A DNA stretch of 64,000 nucleotides from contig JAZRQJ010000011.1 in assembly GCA_045649685.1 (NCBI GenBank), forward strand, positions 55,257-119,256, in the 5' to 3' direction. Each line of letters begins with the position of its first letter. The stretch's first letter is position 1. This stretch comes from RUG12519 sp045649685. Lineage in GTDB: Bacteria; Bacillota; Clostridia; Oscillospirales; Ruminococcaceae. Under the pieces are notes generated by a model. That model was not told the DNA's origin. It did not search any database and saw nothing but the letters and a program-made list of their open reading frames with translations. Below are positions 16,625 through 25,209 of the stretch, piece by piece. The position numbers and the translations under genes were made by a program.

Positions 16625-18259
16625 ATGGAATTTAATAGTGTATTAATTTTGGGTTCTGGACAAATAGGAAAAGAAGTTGCAAGAAGACTATTAGAAAAAG
16701 AACCTGATCTTATGGTTATTCACAATCTTAGAAAAGAAGAAACAGACACTTGTGTAGAAAATTTTGAGAAAATTTTTAAAAATACAAAATTTGTAAAATC
16801 TTATGGCGATACATTTATGCCATATAATTTAAATAAAGTTTACGATATGAAAGAAAAATTAAAGCATCAAGATGAATTAATAAACTTTTTTTATTCGGAC
16901 TTAGATGAAGAAGTTTTGAAGAAGTCTACAGTGTACCAATTAGTTGCTCAGTATAATCCTGATATTATAGTTGACGCTATGAATTCAGGTACAGTTTTGG
17001 GAAGTCACTTTAATCCGGATGAGATTAAAAGAGAAGTTGCTAATGATAACATCGCTAAGGATATTTATGTTACACATCTTTTAAATGACTATACGCAAAA
17101 AGCTGTTAATTTTGTACTGTCTGTAAAATTAGCTATGGAAGAATTTAAAGTTAAAAAATTTATTAAAGTTTCAACTACTGGATTGGGTGGAATGAGCATG
17201 AATATGCCATACACTCATGGAGACACACCAAAATCTTCACTATCTTATGCGTTAATGGGAAAAATATCTGCGTCAGGAACATTGCATCACTTACTTTGGA
17301 GATTAGCTAGCGATGTGGATTTAGATGTTAGTTTGATAATTCCTTCAACGTACGTTGGATATGATAGTGCAAAATTTGAACCTATTGAAACAGACATTGG
17401 TTTAATTAAAAAATTCGAAGATTTTGAAGATAAAAAGTTGGCTGTTGGTGAGAAATTATCATATGCAAGTGGTAATGAAAAAGATGAATATTTAGAATTT
17501 CCTGTTGTAAGAGCAGGGGAAAATCATGTATACTCTTTATATGAGCTTAATGCATTAACAGCTATTGGACAAATGGAAGCAATTACTAAGGAAGAAGTTG
17601 CGGATGCAGTAATTGAAGATTTGTTTGGAAAACGCAGAAGAAATATGCTTTACGAAATGGACAAAGCTTCTTTAGGACCAACATATGCTGGATGTGCTAT
17701 GGCAGAAAAATCTAAAAATGAAATAAAAGAATTGATGGATAAGCACAATGTTACAAGTATAGCTACTGGTAATTTGGGTGCAACATCTGCAAAAGAGTTA
17801 TATGAGCTTTATTTGATTAAATGCGTTTGTGAAACTGTTGATAAACTTAGAAATTGCAATTCTGATGTAATACATAAGGCTATTTGTGAATATTTGAGTG
17901 AAAATCCAGAATTGGTTGTTGAAATGGTGTCTTTGGGATTGCCTGTTGTTAAGGAAAACAAGGAAATTTATATTGGAAAATATAGCTTATATCCTAGTGC
18001 TAAAGATGATTTGACAGTTACAGAAGAAAAATTAGAACACTGGATTAATACAGCGTGGGTTGACGTTAGAATAGGCGCTATAGATAAGTGGCGTAATTTT
18101 ATAATTAATGCATATGAAGATGCAAAGAAAATTTCTGAATATAAAACATTTAAATTAAATAGAAATATTAGCGCAATAAAAGATGATTATGATGTAGGTG
18201 AAATTTTGGCTTACTATCTTAACATGAAAGAAAGCGGTAGAAAACGTTTAGATGTTTAA
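16625..18259 (+). CDS. NAD(P)-binding Rossmann-fold protein of unknown function
   Basis: A 544-residue soluble protein. The N-terminus VLILGSGQIGKEVARRLLEK has the GxGxxG dinucleotide-binding motif. VSTTGLGGMSMNMPYTHGD (about 186-205) lies where short-chain dehydrogenase/epimerase enzymes have their active-site Ser, and ALMGKISASGTLHHLL could supply a catalytic Lys or contact the cofactor. The C-terminal 200 residues do not resemble a family I know. ATG 16625 is preceded by GGAGG. The next gene, an AEC carrier, starts 24 bases after the stop and is probably cotranscribed. Reaction and substrate unknown; it may be an NAD-dependent epimerase/dehydratase or reductase. Confidence 0.65.
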   Translation: MEFNSVLILGSGQIGKEVARRLLEKEPDLMVIHNLRKEETDTCVENFEKIFKNTKFVKSYGDTFMPYNLNKVYDMKEKLKHQDELINFFYSDLDEEVLKKSTVYQLVAQYNPDIIVDAMNSGTVLGSHFNPDEIKREVANDNIAKDIYVTHLLNDYTQKAVNFVLSVKLAMEEFKVKKFIKVSTTGLGGMSMNMPYTHGDTPKSSLSYALMGKISASGTLHHLLWRLASDVDLDVSLIIPSTYVGYDSAKFEPIETDIGLIKKFEDFEDKKLAVGEKLSYASGNEKDEYLEFPVVRAGENHVYSLYELNALTAIGQMEAITKEEVADAVIEDLFGKRRRNMLYEMDKASLGPTYAGCAMAEKSKNEIKELMDKHNVTSIATGNLGATSAKELYELYLIKCVCETVDKLRNCNSDVIHKAICEYLSENPELVVEMVSLGLPVVKENKEIYIGKYSLYPSAKDDLTVTEEKLEHWINTAWVDVRIGAIDKWRNFIINAYEDAKKISEYKTFKLNRNISAIKDDYDVGEILAYYLNMKESGRKRLDV

Positions 18260-18283
18260 TAATAAATTAGTTTTAAGATAGGC

Positions 18284-19246
18284 GTGTTATTTGTGAAAGA
18301 GTTTTTTATAGTTTCGAATCAGTTATGTTTGTTTTTGTTTTTGTATTTGATAGGTGTTATATCGGTTAAGTTAAATATTTTAAACAAGCCGTCGTTAGGT
18401 AGTATGGCAAAATTTATAGTTAATGTAACAATGCCATTAATGCTGTTTATTACAATTACAAATGGACCTAGTTTGGAAGAGTTTAAAAATATTGCGCTTA
18501 TTTTAATTTTATATCCATTGTTTCTGGCCATTTTATATTTTATTAGTAGTTTAATAGTTAAATTGGTTAGGATTAGATCGGAACATAAAAATTTATTTAA
18601 GGCAACTTTTATGTTTGCTAATGCTGGTTTTATAGGTATTCCTTTAACGTTGTCTTTGTTTCCAAATACAGGTGTTATATATATTTCTGGGTGCATGATC
18701 GTTGACCAGCTGTTATTGTGGACTATTGGAGTTTCGTTTACCAAGCCTATTGAAGAAAATGGTCAAAAAGAAAGTTTATTTAAGCATGTAAAGAAAATGT
18801 TAAATCCATGTTTGGTTGCTATTGTTGTTGCTGTATTATTTTTGTTTTTTAATTTGAAATTACCTGGATTTTTGAATAGATATGTTGCCAAAGTTGGAGA
18901 TTTGACAACTGCCTTAGCATTAATTTATATCGGTGGTTTGTTTTGCTATACCAATATAAAAACTATGATAAAAAATGTAGAAACATATTTAATTGTTATT
19001 ATTAAAATGTTTATTATTCCTCTTTCAATATATTTTGTGTGTAATTTAGCTGGTTTACTATCCGATCCAGTTGTTTATGATCAAATTAAGTCGATGCTTA
19101 TAATTTTATCTTTGCCTAGCATGTCTTCATTGGTTATGTTAGCCAAGATTAATAAATCTGACAGTGAATATGTTTTGGGAAATGTTACTTTAACCACAAT
19201 GTTTAGTTTAATAACTGTTCCTATTGTTACGTTAATTTTAAATTAA
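18284..19246 (+). CDS. Auxin efflux carrier (AEC) family transporter
   Basis: A 320-residue integral membrane protein with about ten hydrophobic segments. LCLFLFLYLIGVISVKLNIL, then IVNVTMPLMLFITI and FANAGFIGIPLTLSLFPNTG are the N-terminal core of AEC carriers; the second half repeats the pattern (LALIYIGGLFCYTNIK and LILSLPSMSSLVMLAK). Bacterial members move organic acids such as malate or malonate, but the substrate cannot be read here. Start GTG 18284 or GTG 18293; both have weak ribosome-binding sites, consistent with coupling to the upstream Rossmann gene. A strong terminator follows. Confidence 0.85.
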   Translation: MLFVKEFFIVSNQLCLFLFLYLIGVISVKLNILNKPSLGSMAKFIVNVTMPLMLFITITNGPSLEEFKNIALILILYPLFLAILYFISSLIVKLVRIRSEHKNLFKATFMFANAGFIGIPLTLSLFPNTGVIYISGCMIVDQLLLWTIGVSFTKPIEENGQKESLFKHVKKMLNPCLVAIVVAVLFLFFNLKLPGFLNRYVAKVGDLTTALALIYIGGLFCYTNIKTMIKNVETYLIVIIKMFIIPLSIYFVCNLAGLLSDPVVYDQIKSMLIILSLPSMSSLVMLAKINKSDSEYVLGNVTLTTMFSLITVPIVTLILN

Positions 19247-19264
19247 TTATGGAAACAGAATAAA

Positions 19265-19299
19265 AAAGATTCAAACGCACATTGTTTGGATCTTTTTTT
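19265..19299 (+). terminator. Rho-independent terminator after the AEC carrier
   Basis: AAAGATTCAAAC (19265-19276) pairs with GTTTGGATCTTT (19284-19295) around a 7-base loop, and a T run follows. Confidence 0.88.
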
Positions 19300-19328
19300 G
19301 TTGTGAAACATCAGTGATTTTAATATGT

Positions 19329-19357
19329 TTTACAAATATAGAAATAAAATATATAAT
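19329..19357 (+). promoter_or_regulatory. Promoter of the folate operon
   Basis: TTTACA (19329-19334), a 17-base spacer and TATAAT (19352-19357), about 60 bases before folE. Confidence 0.65.
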
Positions 19358-19421
19358 AATATTGATATTTGTTGTATAATTAAAGATAGTATTAATTTTT
19401 TATAAATGGAGAAGTGTTGTT

Positions 19422-19982
19422 ATGGATAAGCAAAAAATAAAACAAGCTGTGATCATGTTTTTGGAGGGTATAGGAGAAGATGTTAATAGAGAAGGTTTGA
19501 TAGATACACCAGATAGAATATCAAGAATGTGTGAGGAAATTTTTGCTGGGTTTGATGAAAAAACGTCCGATAATTTGTCTAGAAGTTTTCACTCAGATTA
19601 TACTGGGATGGTTTTGGAAAAAAATATAACTTTTTATTCAATGTGTGAACATCACTTGCTTCCTTTCTTTGGAAAAGCACATGTGGCATATATACCAAAC
19701 GGTAAAGTTGTTGGATTAAGCAAAATTGCTAGAATAGTTGAGCTATATTCAAAAAAACTTCAAATGCAAGAAAATATGGGAATGCAAATAGCTAAGTTTT
19801 TGATGGAAAAATTGGATGCTAAGGGAGCTATGGTTATGCTTGAAGCAGAACATACTTGTATGACTATGAGAGGCGTTAAGAAACCTGGAACCAAAACAGT
19901 AACGTTGGTGAAACAAGGTGTTTTTGAAACTGATTCGAATTTACAACACGAATTTTATAATTTTATAGATAGAGATTGTTAG
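19422..19982 (+). CDS. folE: GTP cyclohydrolase I
   Basis: Converts GTP to 7,8-dihydroneopterin triphosphate, the first step of tetrahydrofolate synthesis, as a cytoplasmic homodecamer. At 186 residues it has normal length. TPDRISRMCEEIFAGF, SMCEHHLLPFFGKAHVAYIP (zinc ligand Cys and catalytic His), GLSKIARIVELYSKKLQMQE and EAEHTCMTMRGVKKPG (second zinc Cys) are all intact. Start ATG 19422 follows GGAGAAG. It heads a folate operon with an HD-domain gene two bases downstream, then folP and folB-folK. Confidence 0.96.
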   Translation: MDKQKIKQAVIMFLEGIGEDVNREGLIDTPDRISRMCEEIFAGFDEKTSDNLSRSFHSDYTGMVLEKNITFYSMCEHHLLPFFGKAHVAYIPNGKVVGLSKIARIVELYSKKLQMQENMGMQIAKFLMEKLDAKGAMVMLEAEHTCMTMRGVKKPGTKTVTLVKQGVFETDSNLQHEFYNFIDRDC

Positions 19983-19984
19983 TT

Positions 19985-20491
19985 ATGAATTTTGATTATA
20001 ATATGGTAAGAGTAAATAGAATCCTAAATCACCTAGACTATAAAGAGTGTTTAGTTCGGCTTCAGGAGCGTGAAAGAGAAAGAAAATTTTGTTGTCACAA
20101 TATTTCACATTTTTTAGATGTTGCTAGGATAGCATACATTATTAATTTAGAGATGAAGTTAAATATAAATATTGAACTTGTATATTCTGCTGCACTGTTG
20201 CATGATATTGGAAAAGCTGTTAATGATGTAAAAAATATAGGTCACAGTAAATTGTCTGCCCGATTGGCTAAGCCAATATTATATGAGTGTGGATTTGTGG
20301 ATTGGGAAGTGGAATGTATACTTGATGCTATTTTAAATCATAACAACGAAAAAATAAAAGATTCTACAGATGATACTTTAGCCAGTTTGTTATATCGAGC
20401 GGACAAGCTTAGCAGACCTTGTTATATGTGTGATGTTAGGGATCTATGTTATTGGAGTTTGGAAAATAAAAATTTACAGTTAAAAATTTAA
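19985..20491 (+). CDS. HD-domain phosphohydrolase in the folate operon
   Basis: A 168-residue protein with the HD metal-dependent phosphohydrolase motifs: CCHNISHFLDVARIA (first His), LLHDIGKAV (the HD pair), GHSKLSARLA and LNHNNE (further His). The start is ATG 19985, two bases after folE stops; an overlapping TTG at 19976 is less likely. The C-terminus has a Cys-rich stretch (RPCYMCDVRDLC). Its place between folE and folP suggests a pathway role. The pathway needs removal of phosphates from dihydroneopterin triphosphate between FolE and FolB, and no Nudix (FolQ/NudB) gene is in this operon. HD proteins can do such chemistry; that this one does is inference. It could instead be a nucleotidase unrelated to folate. 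Confidence 0.8.
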   Translation: MNFDYNMVRVNRILNHLDYKECLVRLQERERERKFCCHNISHFLDVARIAYIINLEMKLNINIELVYSAALLHDIGKAVNDVKNIGHSKLSARLAKPILYECGFVDWEVECILDAILNHNNEKIKDSTDDTLASLLYRADKLSRPCYMCDVRDLCYWSLENKNLQLKI

Positions 20492-20527
20492 AATTTGTTT
20501 TTTATTATTTGGGTGGTGAAATATATA

Positions 20528-21337
20528 ATGAAAATTGGAAATAAAAATTTTGATACTTTGAATAAAACTTATGTTTTTGGTATTTTGAATTGCACTCCGG
20601 ATTCATTTTCTGATGGAGGAAAGTGGAACCAGATAGATTTGGCTTTAAAGCATGTGGAAAAAATGATCAGTGAAGGTGCGGATGTTATTGATGTTGGAGG
20701 AGAGTCCACTAGACCAGGATATATGATGATTTCAGATGATGAAGAAATTGAGCGAGTTGCTTTGGTTATTCAAAAGATAAAGGAAAATTTTGATATTCCA
20801 ATTTCGTTAGATACATATAAAGTTAAAGTTGCTGAGGCTGGAATTCAGATGGGTGTTGATTTGATAAATGACATTTGGGGATTAAAAAAAGAAAAAGGTA
20901 TGGCAAAATTGATTGCTGAATCTGGAGTTGCTTGTTGTTTGATGCACAATAAAGAAAAGGCAGAATATTCTAATTTTATCGAGGATGTTCATAATGACAT
21001 TGCGGAAACTTTAGAAATTGCTCATAAAAATGGAATTGAAAAAGATAGAATTTGCATAGATCCTGGAGTTGGATTTGGCAAAACGTATGAACAAAATTTA
21101 ATTGTGATTAATCAATTAGAACTATTTAATAAATTTAAATATCCTGTTTTGTTAGGAACATCTAGAAAGTCTGTTATAGGATTGGCGTTAGATTTACCTG
21201 TTGACGAACGTTTAGAGGGGACTTTGGCTACGACTGCAATGGCAGTTATGAAAGGTGTGTCTTTTGTTAGAGTGCATGATGTTAAAGAGAATGTGCGTGT
21301 TATAAAAATGATTGAAGCTATTAAAAATGTAATTTAA
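20528..21337 (+). CDS. folP: Dihydropteroate synthase
   Basis: Joins p-aminobenzoate to 6-hydroxymethyl-dihydropterin diphosphate; the sulfonamide target. The TIM-barrel signatures are clear: GILNCTPDSFSDGG (pterin and diphosphate loop 1), DVGGESTRPGY (loop 2), the DTYK strand, DIWG, IDPGVGFGKT, TSRKSVIG (the Lys/Ser pocket) and RVHDVKENV. Start ATG 20528 is preceded by GGTGGTGA; upstream in-frame residues from 20495 belong to the spacer. About 269 residues, normal length. The neighbours folE, HD and folB-folK form the same operon. Confidence 0.95.
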   Translation: MKIGNKNFDTLNKTYVFGILNCTPDSFSDGGKWNQIDLALKHVEKMISEGADVIDVGGESTRPGYMMISDDEEIERVALVIQKIKENFDIPISLDTYKVKVAEAGIQMGVDLINDIWGLKKEKGMAKLIAESGVACCLMHNKEKAEYSNFIEDVHNDIAETLEIAHKNGIEKDRICIDPGVGFGKTYEQNLIVINQLELFNKFKYPVLLGTSRKSVIGLALDLPVDERLEGTLATTAMAVMKGVSFVRVHDVKENVRVIKMIEAIKNVI

Positions 21338-21358
21338 AATGGGGAGTTTATAATCATT

Positions 21359-22198
21359 GTGGATATTATTAAAATAGAAGGACTTAAATGTTTTGCATAT
21401 CATGGAGTATATCCTGAGGAAAATAAAAAAGGACAAAATTTTGTTTTAGATATTTGGCTATACCTTGATTTGAATGCAGCGGGAAAAACAGACGATTTAG
21501 AGTTTACTGTTGATTATGGTGAGTTGTGTGAGTTTGCAAAAAAATATGTTTGTGAAAATAGGTTTAATCTTTTAGAAACGGTTGTTCAAAATTTATCTCG
21601 ATTGATTTTGCTTAGATATGATAATTTAGTAAATGGTGTAAAAATACGAATGTGGAAGCCAAATGCACCTATATCTGCTGACTTTAAAAATGTTGGAGTT
21701 GAAATAGAACGTTATTGGCATGATGTTTTTATTGGAATTGGTTCTAACGTTGGTGATCGGGAACAATATTTAAAAAAGGGGCTACAGCTGTTAAATTTGA
21801 ATGATGATGTAATCATAAAAAAAGTGTCCACGTTTATAGAAACTGAGCCTTATGGTGGGGTTGAGATGGACCCTGTTTTGAACGGAGTTGCTAGAATTAA
21901 AACTTTGTTGGCTCCATATGAACTACTAAAAATTTGTAGTGAAATAGAAAGTGAATTGGGTAGAGAAAGATTAATTCGGTGGGGGCCACGTACTTTTGAT
22001 ATGGACATTTTGTTTTATGATAAACTTATCTTAGAGGAAGAGTGTTTGACAATACCGCATATTGATATTAAAAATAGAGATTTTGTTTTAAGACCCATGG
22101 CTGAAATCGCACCAGGATTTGTTCATCCAATATATAATAAAACTATTCAGGATATGTTAGAGAAACTTAGTGGTGTGGACAAAATCACTGGCTTGTAA
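21359..22198 (+). CDS. Bifunctional dihydroneopterin aldolase / 6-hydroxymethyl-dihydropterin pyrophosphokinase
   Basis: A fused FolB-FolK enzyme for two consecutive folate steps. Residues 1-118 are dihydroneopterin aldolase: EGLKCFAYHGVYPEE with the catalytic region, VDYGELCEF, NLLETVVQNLS and MWKPNAPI. Residues about 122-275 are HPPK: FIGIGSNVGDREQYL, ETEPYGGV, ESELGRERLIRWGPRTFDMD (metal-binding DxD) and IPHIDIKNRDFVLRPMAEI. The start is GTG 21359, with GGGGAG rather far (12 bases) upstream. This fusion is well known in Firmicutes. It ends the operon. Confidence 0.94.
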   Translation: MDIIKIEGLKCFAYHGVYPEENKKGQNFVLDIWLYLDLNAAGKTDDLEFTVDYGELCEFAKKYVCENRFNLLETVVQNLSRLILLRYDNLVNGVKIRMWKPNAPISADFKNVGVEIERYWHDVFIGIGSNVGDREQYLKKGLQLLNLNDDVIIKKVSTFIETEPYGGVEMDPVLNGVARIKTLLAPYELLKICSEIESELGRERLIRWGPRTFDMDILFYDKLILEEECLTIPHIDIKNRDFVLRPMAEIAPGFVHPIYNKTIQDMLEKLSGVDKITGL

Positions 22199-22230
22199 AT
22201 TTATTAGTTAAATAAATTTTATATTAGGTA

Positions 22231-22259
22231 TTTACATATTGGTTAAAATGTGGTAAAAT
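22231..22259 (+). promoter_or_regulatory. Promoter of the polar amino acid ABC operon
   Basis: TTTACA (22231-22236), a 17-base spacer and TAAAAT (22254-22259), about 90 bases before the ATG. Confidence 0.6.
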
Positions 22260-22348
22260 TGATGAAATATATTTGGATCTAGTATATTTTTCATTAGTTA
22301 TATGTGTACAATATGACTGATAAATTTTTTGAAAAGGAGTAAAGGATT

Positions 22349-23848
22349 ATGAAGACATCTACGCGATTTTTTTCGTGGTTAGTGGTGTGCTTTATGGCGG
22401 TTAGCATTGCTTGTTTAAGTTTGACTGGATATAGCGTTAAAGCTGCTGAGTTTAAAACTATTGAACCTGGCGTGTTGACTGTTGCAACGAGTACGGGGTT
22501 CCCACCTTTTGAATATGTGGGTGATGACGGAAAACCTGATGGCTTTGATGTTGCTTTTGTTAAGGCAATTGGAGAGAAATTGGGCTTAAAAGTTAAAGTG
22601 GAAGATATGGAATTTAATGCACTAGTTGCTTCTGTTGGAAATAAAACAGATGTTGCTATTGCTGGAATGACAGTTACAGATGAAAGAAAGTTAGCTGTTG
22701 ATTTTTCAGATTCATATTATGACGCTGTTCAATATGTTCTAGTGAGAAAAGGATCCAATATAAGATGCATCGATGATTTACGCGGTGCCACACTGGCTGC
22801 TCAGTTGGGAACAACAGGAAATCTTTTAGCAGATGATATTGTTAAAGAAAATCCGCAGACTGTTTTAAAAACATATGATAGGTTTCCAGAAGCAGTTAAT
22901 GATTTAAAAGCTGAGCGTGTGGATGCAATTATTTTAGATAAAACACCAGCGCAAACTTTTGCGGGAATATATAGTGGAGAAATAGAGGCTATTCCTGGTG
23001 ATGACTTTGATTTTGAGGTTGAGGAATATGCTATCGCATTGCCTAAGGGAAGTGAACAATTGGGTAGTGCTATAAATAAAGCCATAGCTGAGCTTAAAAG
23101 TGATGGAACATATGATAGAATTATAAATGAATACATAAACGCTGATAGTGGTGAAAAATCAAATGGTATTGTTGATCAATTTGTGTCTGCATTTATAACT
23201 TCTAACAGATGGACTTTGTATTTAAATGGACTTTGTTTGACAATTCAAATTGCATTTTTTGCTGCTTTGGTTGGAGTTGTTGTAGGAACGTTACTAGCTT
23301 TAATGAAGATTTCTAAAAATCGTAAAGGGAAAAGAACTATTTTAAGTTTTATCTCTGGAATTTATATTGATATTATTCGTGGAACACCACTCGTTTTACA
23401 GTTACTTATTATGTGGTTTATAGTAATGCAAAATAGTAAAGACGGTGTTTTGGTTGCAGTTGTTGCATTTGGTTTAAATAGTGCTGCATATGTTGCTGAG
23501 ATTATAAGGGCAGGAATTTTAGCTGTTGATAATGGACAAATGGAAGCCGGCAGATCTATGGGATTCACTCGTGCTCAAACCATGTGCCATATAATTTTGC
23601 CTCAAGCGGTTAAGAATGCATTGCCACCACTATGTAATGAGTTTATAAGTTTGCTGAAAGAAACAGCAATTGTTGGATATGTTGCACTTTCTGATTTAAC
23701 TCGTGTTGCTAATCAGATTTCTTCAGCTACATATCAGCCTTTTGTTCCGTTGATTGGGGCAGCAGTTATATATTTTGTTGTTATAAAAATTTTGACATTA
23801 CTTTTAGGTGTACTCGAAAGGAGGTTGCGTAAAGGTGATATCCGTTAA
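22349..23848 (+). CDS. Fused substrate-binding protein and permease of a polar amino acid ABC importer
   Basis: A 499-residue fusion. Residues 1-32 are a signal sequence or anchor. Residues about 35-265 are an SBP_bac_3 binding domain: VATSTGFPPFEYVGDDGKPD GFDVAF pattern, VAIAGMTVTDERK and LPKGSEQ. Residues about 285-495 are a HisM/GlnP-type permease with five helices: LYLNGLCLTIQIAFFAAL, IYIDIIRGTPLVLQLL, AAYVAEIIRAGILAVDNGQM (the EAA loop) and LLKETAIVGYVAL. The ligand is likely glutamine, glutamate or another polar amino acid; the exact one is unknown. ATG 22349 follows AAAGGAG. The ATPase gene overlaps its 3' end. Such GlnP-like fusions are common in Gram-positives. Confidence 0.93.
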   Translation: MKTSTRFFSWLVVCFMAVSIACLSLTGYSVKAAEFKTIEPGVLTVATSTGFPPFEYVGDDGKPDGFDVAFVKAIGEKLGLKVKVEDMEFNALVASVGNKTDVAIAGMTVTDERKLAVDFSDSYYDAVQYVLVRKGSNIRCIDDLRGATLAAQLGTTGNLLADDIVKENPQTVLKTYDRFPEAVNDLKAERVDAIILDKTPAQTFAGIYSGEIEAIPGDDFDFEVEEYAIALPKGSEQLGSAINKAIAELKSDGTYDRIINEYINADSGEKSNGIVDQFVSAFITSNRWTLYLNGLCLTIQIAFFAALVGVVVGTLLALMKISKNRKGKRTILSFISGIYIDIIRGTPLVLQLLIMWFIVMQNSKDGVLVAVVAFGLNSAAYVAEIIRAGILAVDNGQMEAGRSMGFTRAQTMCHIILPQAVKNALPPLCNEFISLLKETAIVGYVALSDLTRVANQISSATYQPFVPLIGAAVIYFVVIKILTLLLGVLERRLRKGDIR

Positions 23849-24557
23849 AAATTTGGAAAAATATTTTGGAAAGCATCATGTTTTAAAAAATATAAATTAT
23901 GAAATAAAAAATGGCGAAAAAATTGTTATTATCGGTCCATCCGGATCAGGGAAAAGTACGTTTTTAAGGTGTTTGAATTTATTGGAAGTTCCAACTAGCG
24001 GTCAAATATGGTTTGATGGTGTTGAAATAACAGACCCTAAAAATGACGTAAATAAAATTCGTCAAAAAATGAATATGGTTTTTCAGCATTTTAATTTGTA
24101 TGCTAACCATACTGTTTTGAGCAATATTACGTTAGCTCCTATTAAACTTAAAAATATTAGTAAAGAGCAAGCGGAAGAAGAAGCAATGAATTTGTTAAAA
24201 CGTGTAGGCTTGCAGGATAAGGCTAATGCATATCCAAGTCAGTTATCTGGAGGACAGAAACAACGTATTGCAATTGTTAGATCTCTTGCGATGAATCCTG
24301 AAGTTATTTTGTTCGATGAGCCTACGTCAGCTTTGGATCCTGAAATGGTTGGTGAAGTTTTAGGTGTTATGGAAGAACTGAGTCAGATGGGTTTAACCAT
24401 GATTTGTGTTACTCATGAGATGGGCTTTGCTAATAAAATTGCTGATAAAGTTATTTTTATGGATGATGGTTGTATTGTTGAAGAGAATGAACCAAACGAG
24501 ATATTTTCTAATCCTCAGAGTGAGAGACTTCAGAATTTCTTATCAAAAATATTATAG
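23835..24557 (+). CDS. Polar amino acid ABC transporter ATPase (GlnQ-type)
   Basis: A 240-residue ABC ATPase: Walker A GPSGSGKSTF, Q-loop MVFQHFNLYANHTVL, signature QLSGGQKQRIAI, Walker B EVILFDEPTSALDP, switch CVTHEMGFA. The start chosen is GTG 23835, ten bases after AAAGGAGG (23817-23824), giving the family-typical VISVKNLEKYFGKHHVLK; a longer frame from 23808 is upstream of that ribosome-binding site. It overlaps the permease stop by 14 bases, so translation is coupled. It energises the fused binding protein/permease. Confidence 0.93.
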   Translation: MISVKNLEKYFGKHHVLKNINYEIKNGEKIVIIGPSGSGKSTFLRCLNLLEVPTSGQIWFDGVEITDPKNDVNKIRQKMNMVFQHFNLYANHTVLSNITLAPIKLKNISKEQAEEEAMNLLKRVGLQDKANAYPSQLSGGQKQRIAIVRSLAMNPEVILFDEPTSALDPEMVGEVLGVMEELSQMGLTMICVTHEMGFANKIADKVIFMDDGCIVEENEPNEIFSNPQSERLQNFLSKIL

Positions 24558-24580
24558 TTGAAATATTTATTTTAATATAA

Positions 24581-24635
24581 AAAGGCTTCAAAACTTTCCA
24601 CTAAATTTAAATAAGTGGGAGGTTTGAAGTCTTTT
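24581..24635. terminator. Bidirectional terminator between the ABC operon and flavodoxin
   Basis: A long imperfect hairpin from AAAGGCTTCAAAAC to GTTTGAAGTCTTTT, with CCACT/AGTGG at the top, flanked by A and T runs. It can serve the rightward ABC operon and the leftward flavodoxin gene. Confidence 0.8.
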
Positions 24636-24671
24636 GTTTGTGCTTTGAAAAAAATTTATAAGATGCTGTTT

Positions 24672-25178
24672 TTATAACCAATTTTCTACCATTTCTTTTG
24701 AATTGCTAGATTTTGAACCAACTATTACTAAACTGTTCATTATTGTTGCTCCATTACAAATTTCTTTAATTTGATTAGGAATTTCTGCTGATCCTGAGCC
24801 TTCATGAGTTATGAATGGTTTTATTACTTTGCCTTCAAAATTTAAGTTCTTGAGGGCAGTAAATAGTTCTTCTGGCATTTTACCCCAATAAACAGGGGAG
24901 CCAATATATATTACATCATATGAAGATATATCGGAAATATTTTCTTTTATTGGGGCAATATGGTTTTGTAATCTTTCCTTAGCTTCATCAATACATATTG
25001 TATATTTTTCGGAATATTTTATTAAAGGTTCGACTTTAAATATGTCTGAATTAGTAATTTCTTTAATATATTCCGCTATTATTTCAGTATTTCCTTTGTC
25101 TATACTTTTTATTTTTCCATCAAAATAGTTTTCATCGGCTCTGCTAAAATATATAATTAAACTTTTTGAATTACTCAT
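24672..25178 (-). CDS. Flavodoxin-family protein
   Basis: A 168-residue flavodoxin of the Flavodoxin_4-like type, an FMN-binding electron carrier or NAD(P)H-linked reductase of the cytoplasm. LIIYFSRADENYF is the phosphate-binding first loop, YDVIYIGSPVYWGKMPEEL the central FMN-contact loop, and ITHEGSGSAE the third loop. Start ATG 25178 follows AGGTGAGG. The C-terminus, MVENWL, is complete for this subfamily. The gene is monocistronic or shares a transcript with the glycosyltransferase upstream (31-base gap). Partner unknown. Confidence 0.88.
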   Translation of the reverse strand: MSNSKSLIIYFSRADENYFDGKIKSIDKGNTEIIAEYIKEITNSDIFKVEPLIKYSEKYTICIDEAKERLQNHIAPIKENISDISSYDVIYIGSPVYWGKMPEELFTALKNLNFEGKVIKPFITHEGSGSAEIPNQIKEICNGATIMNSLVIVGSKSSNSKEMVENWL

Positions 25179-25209
25179 ATCTGCCTCACCTTTGTTATTT
25201 TACTTTGAT

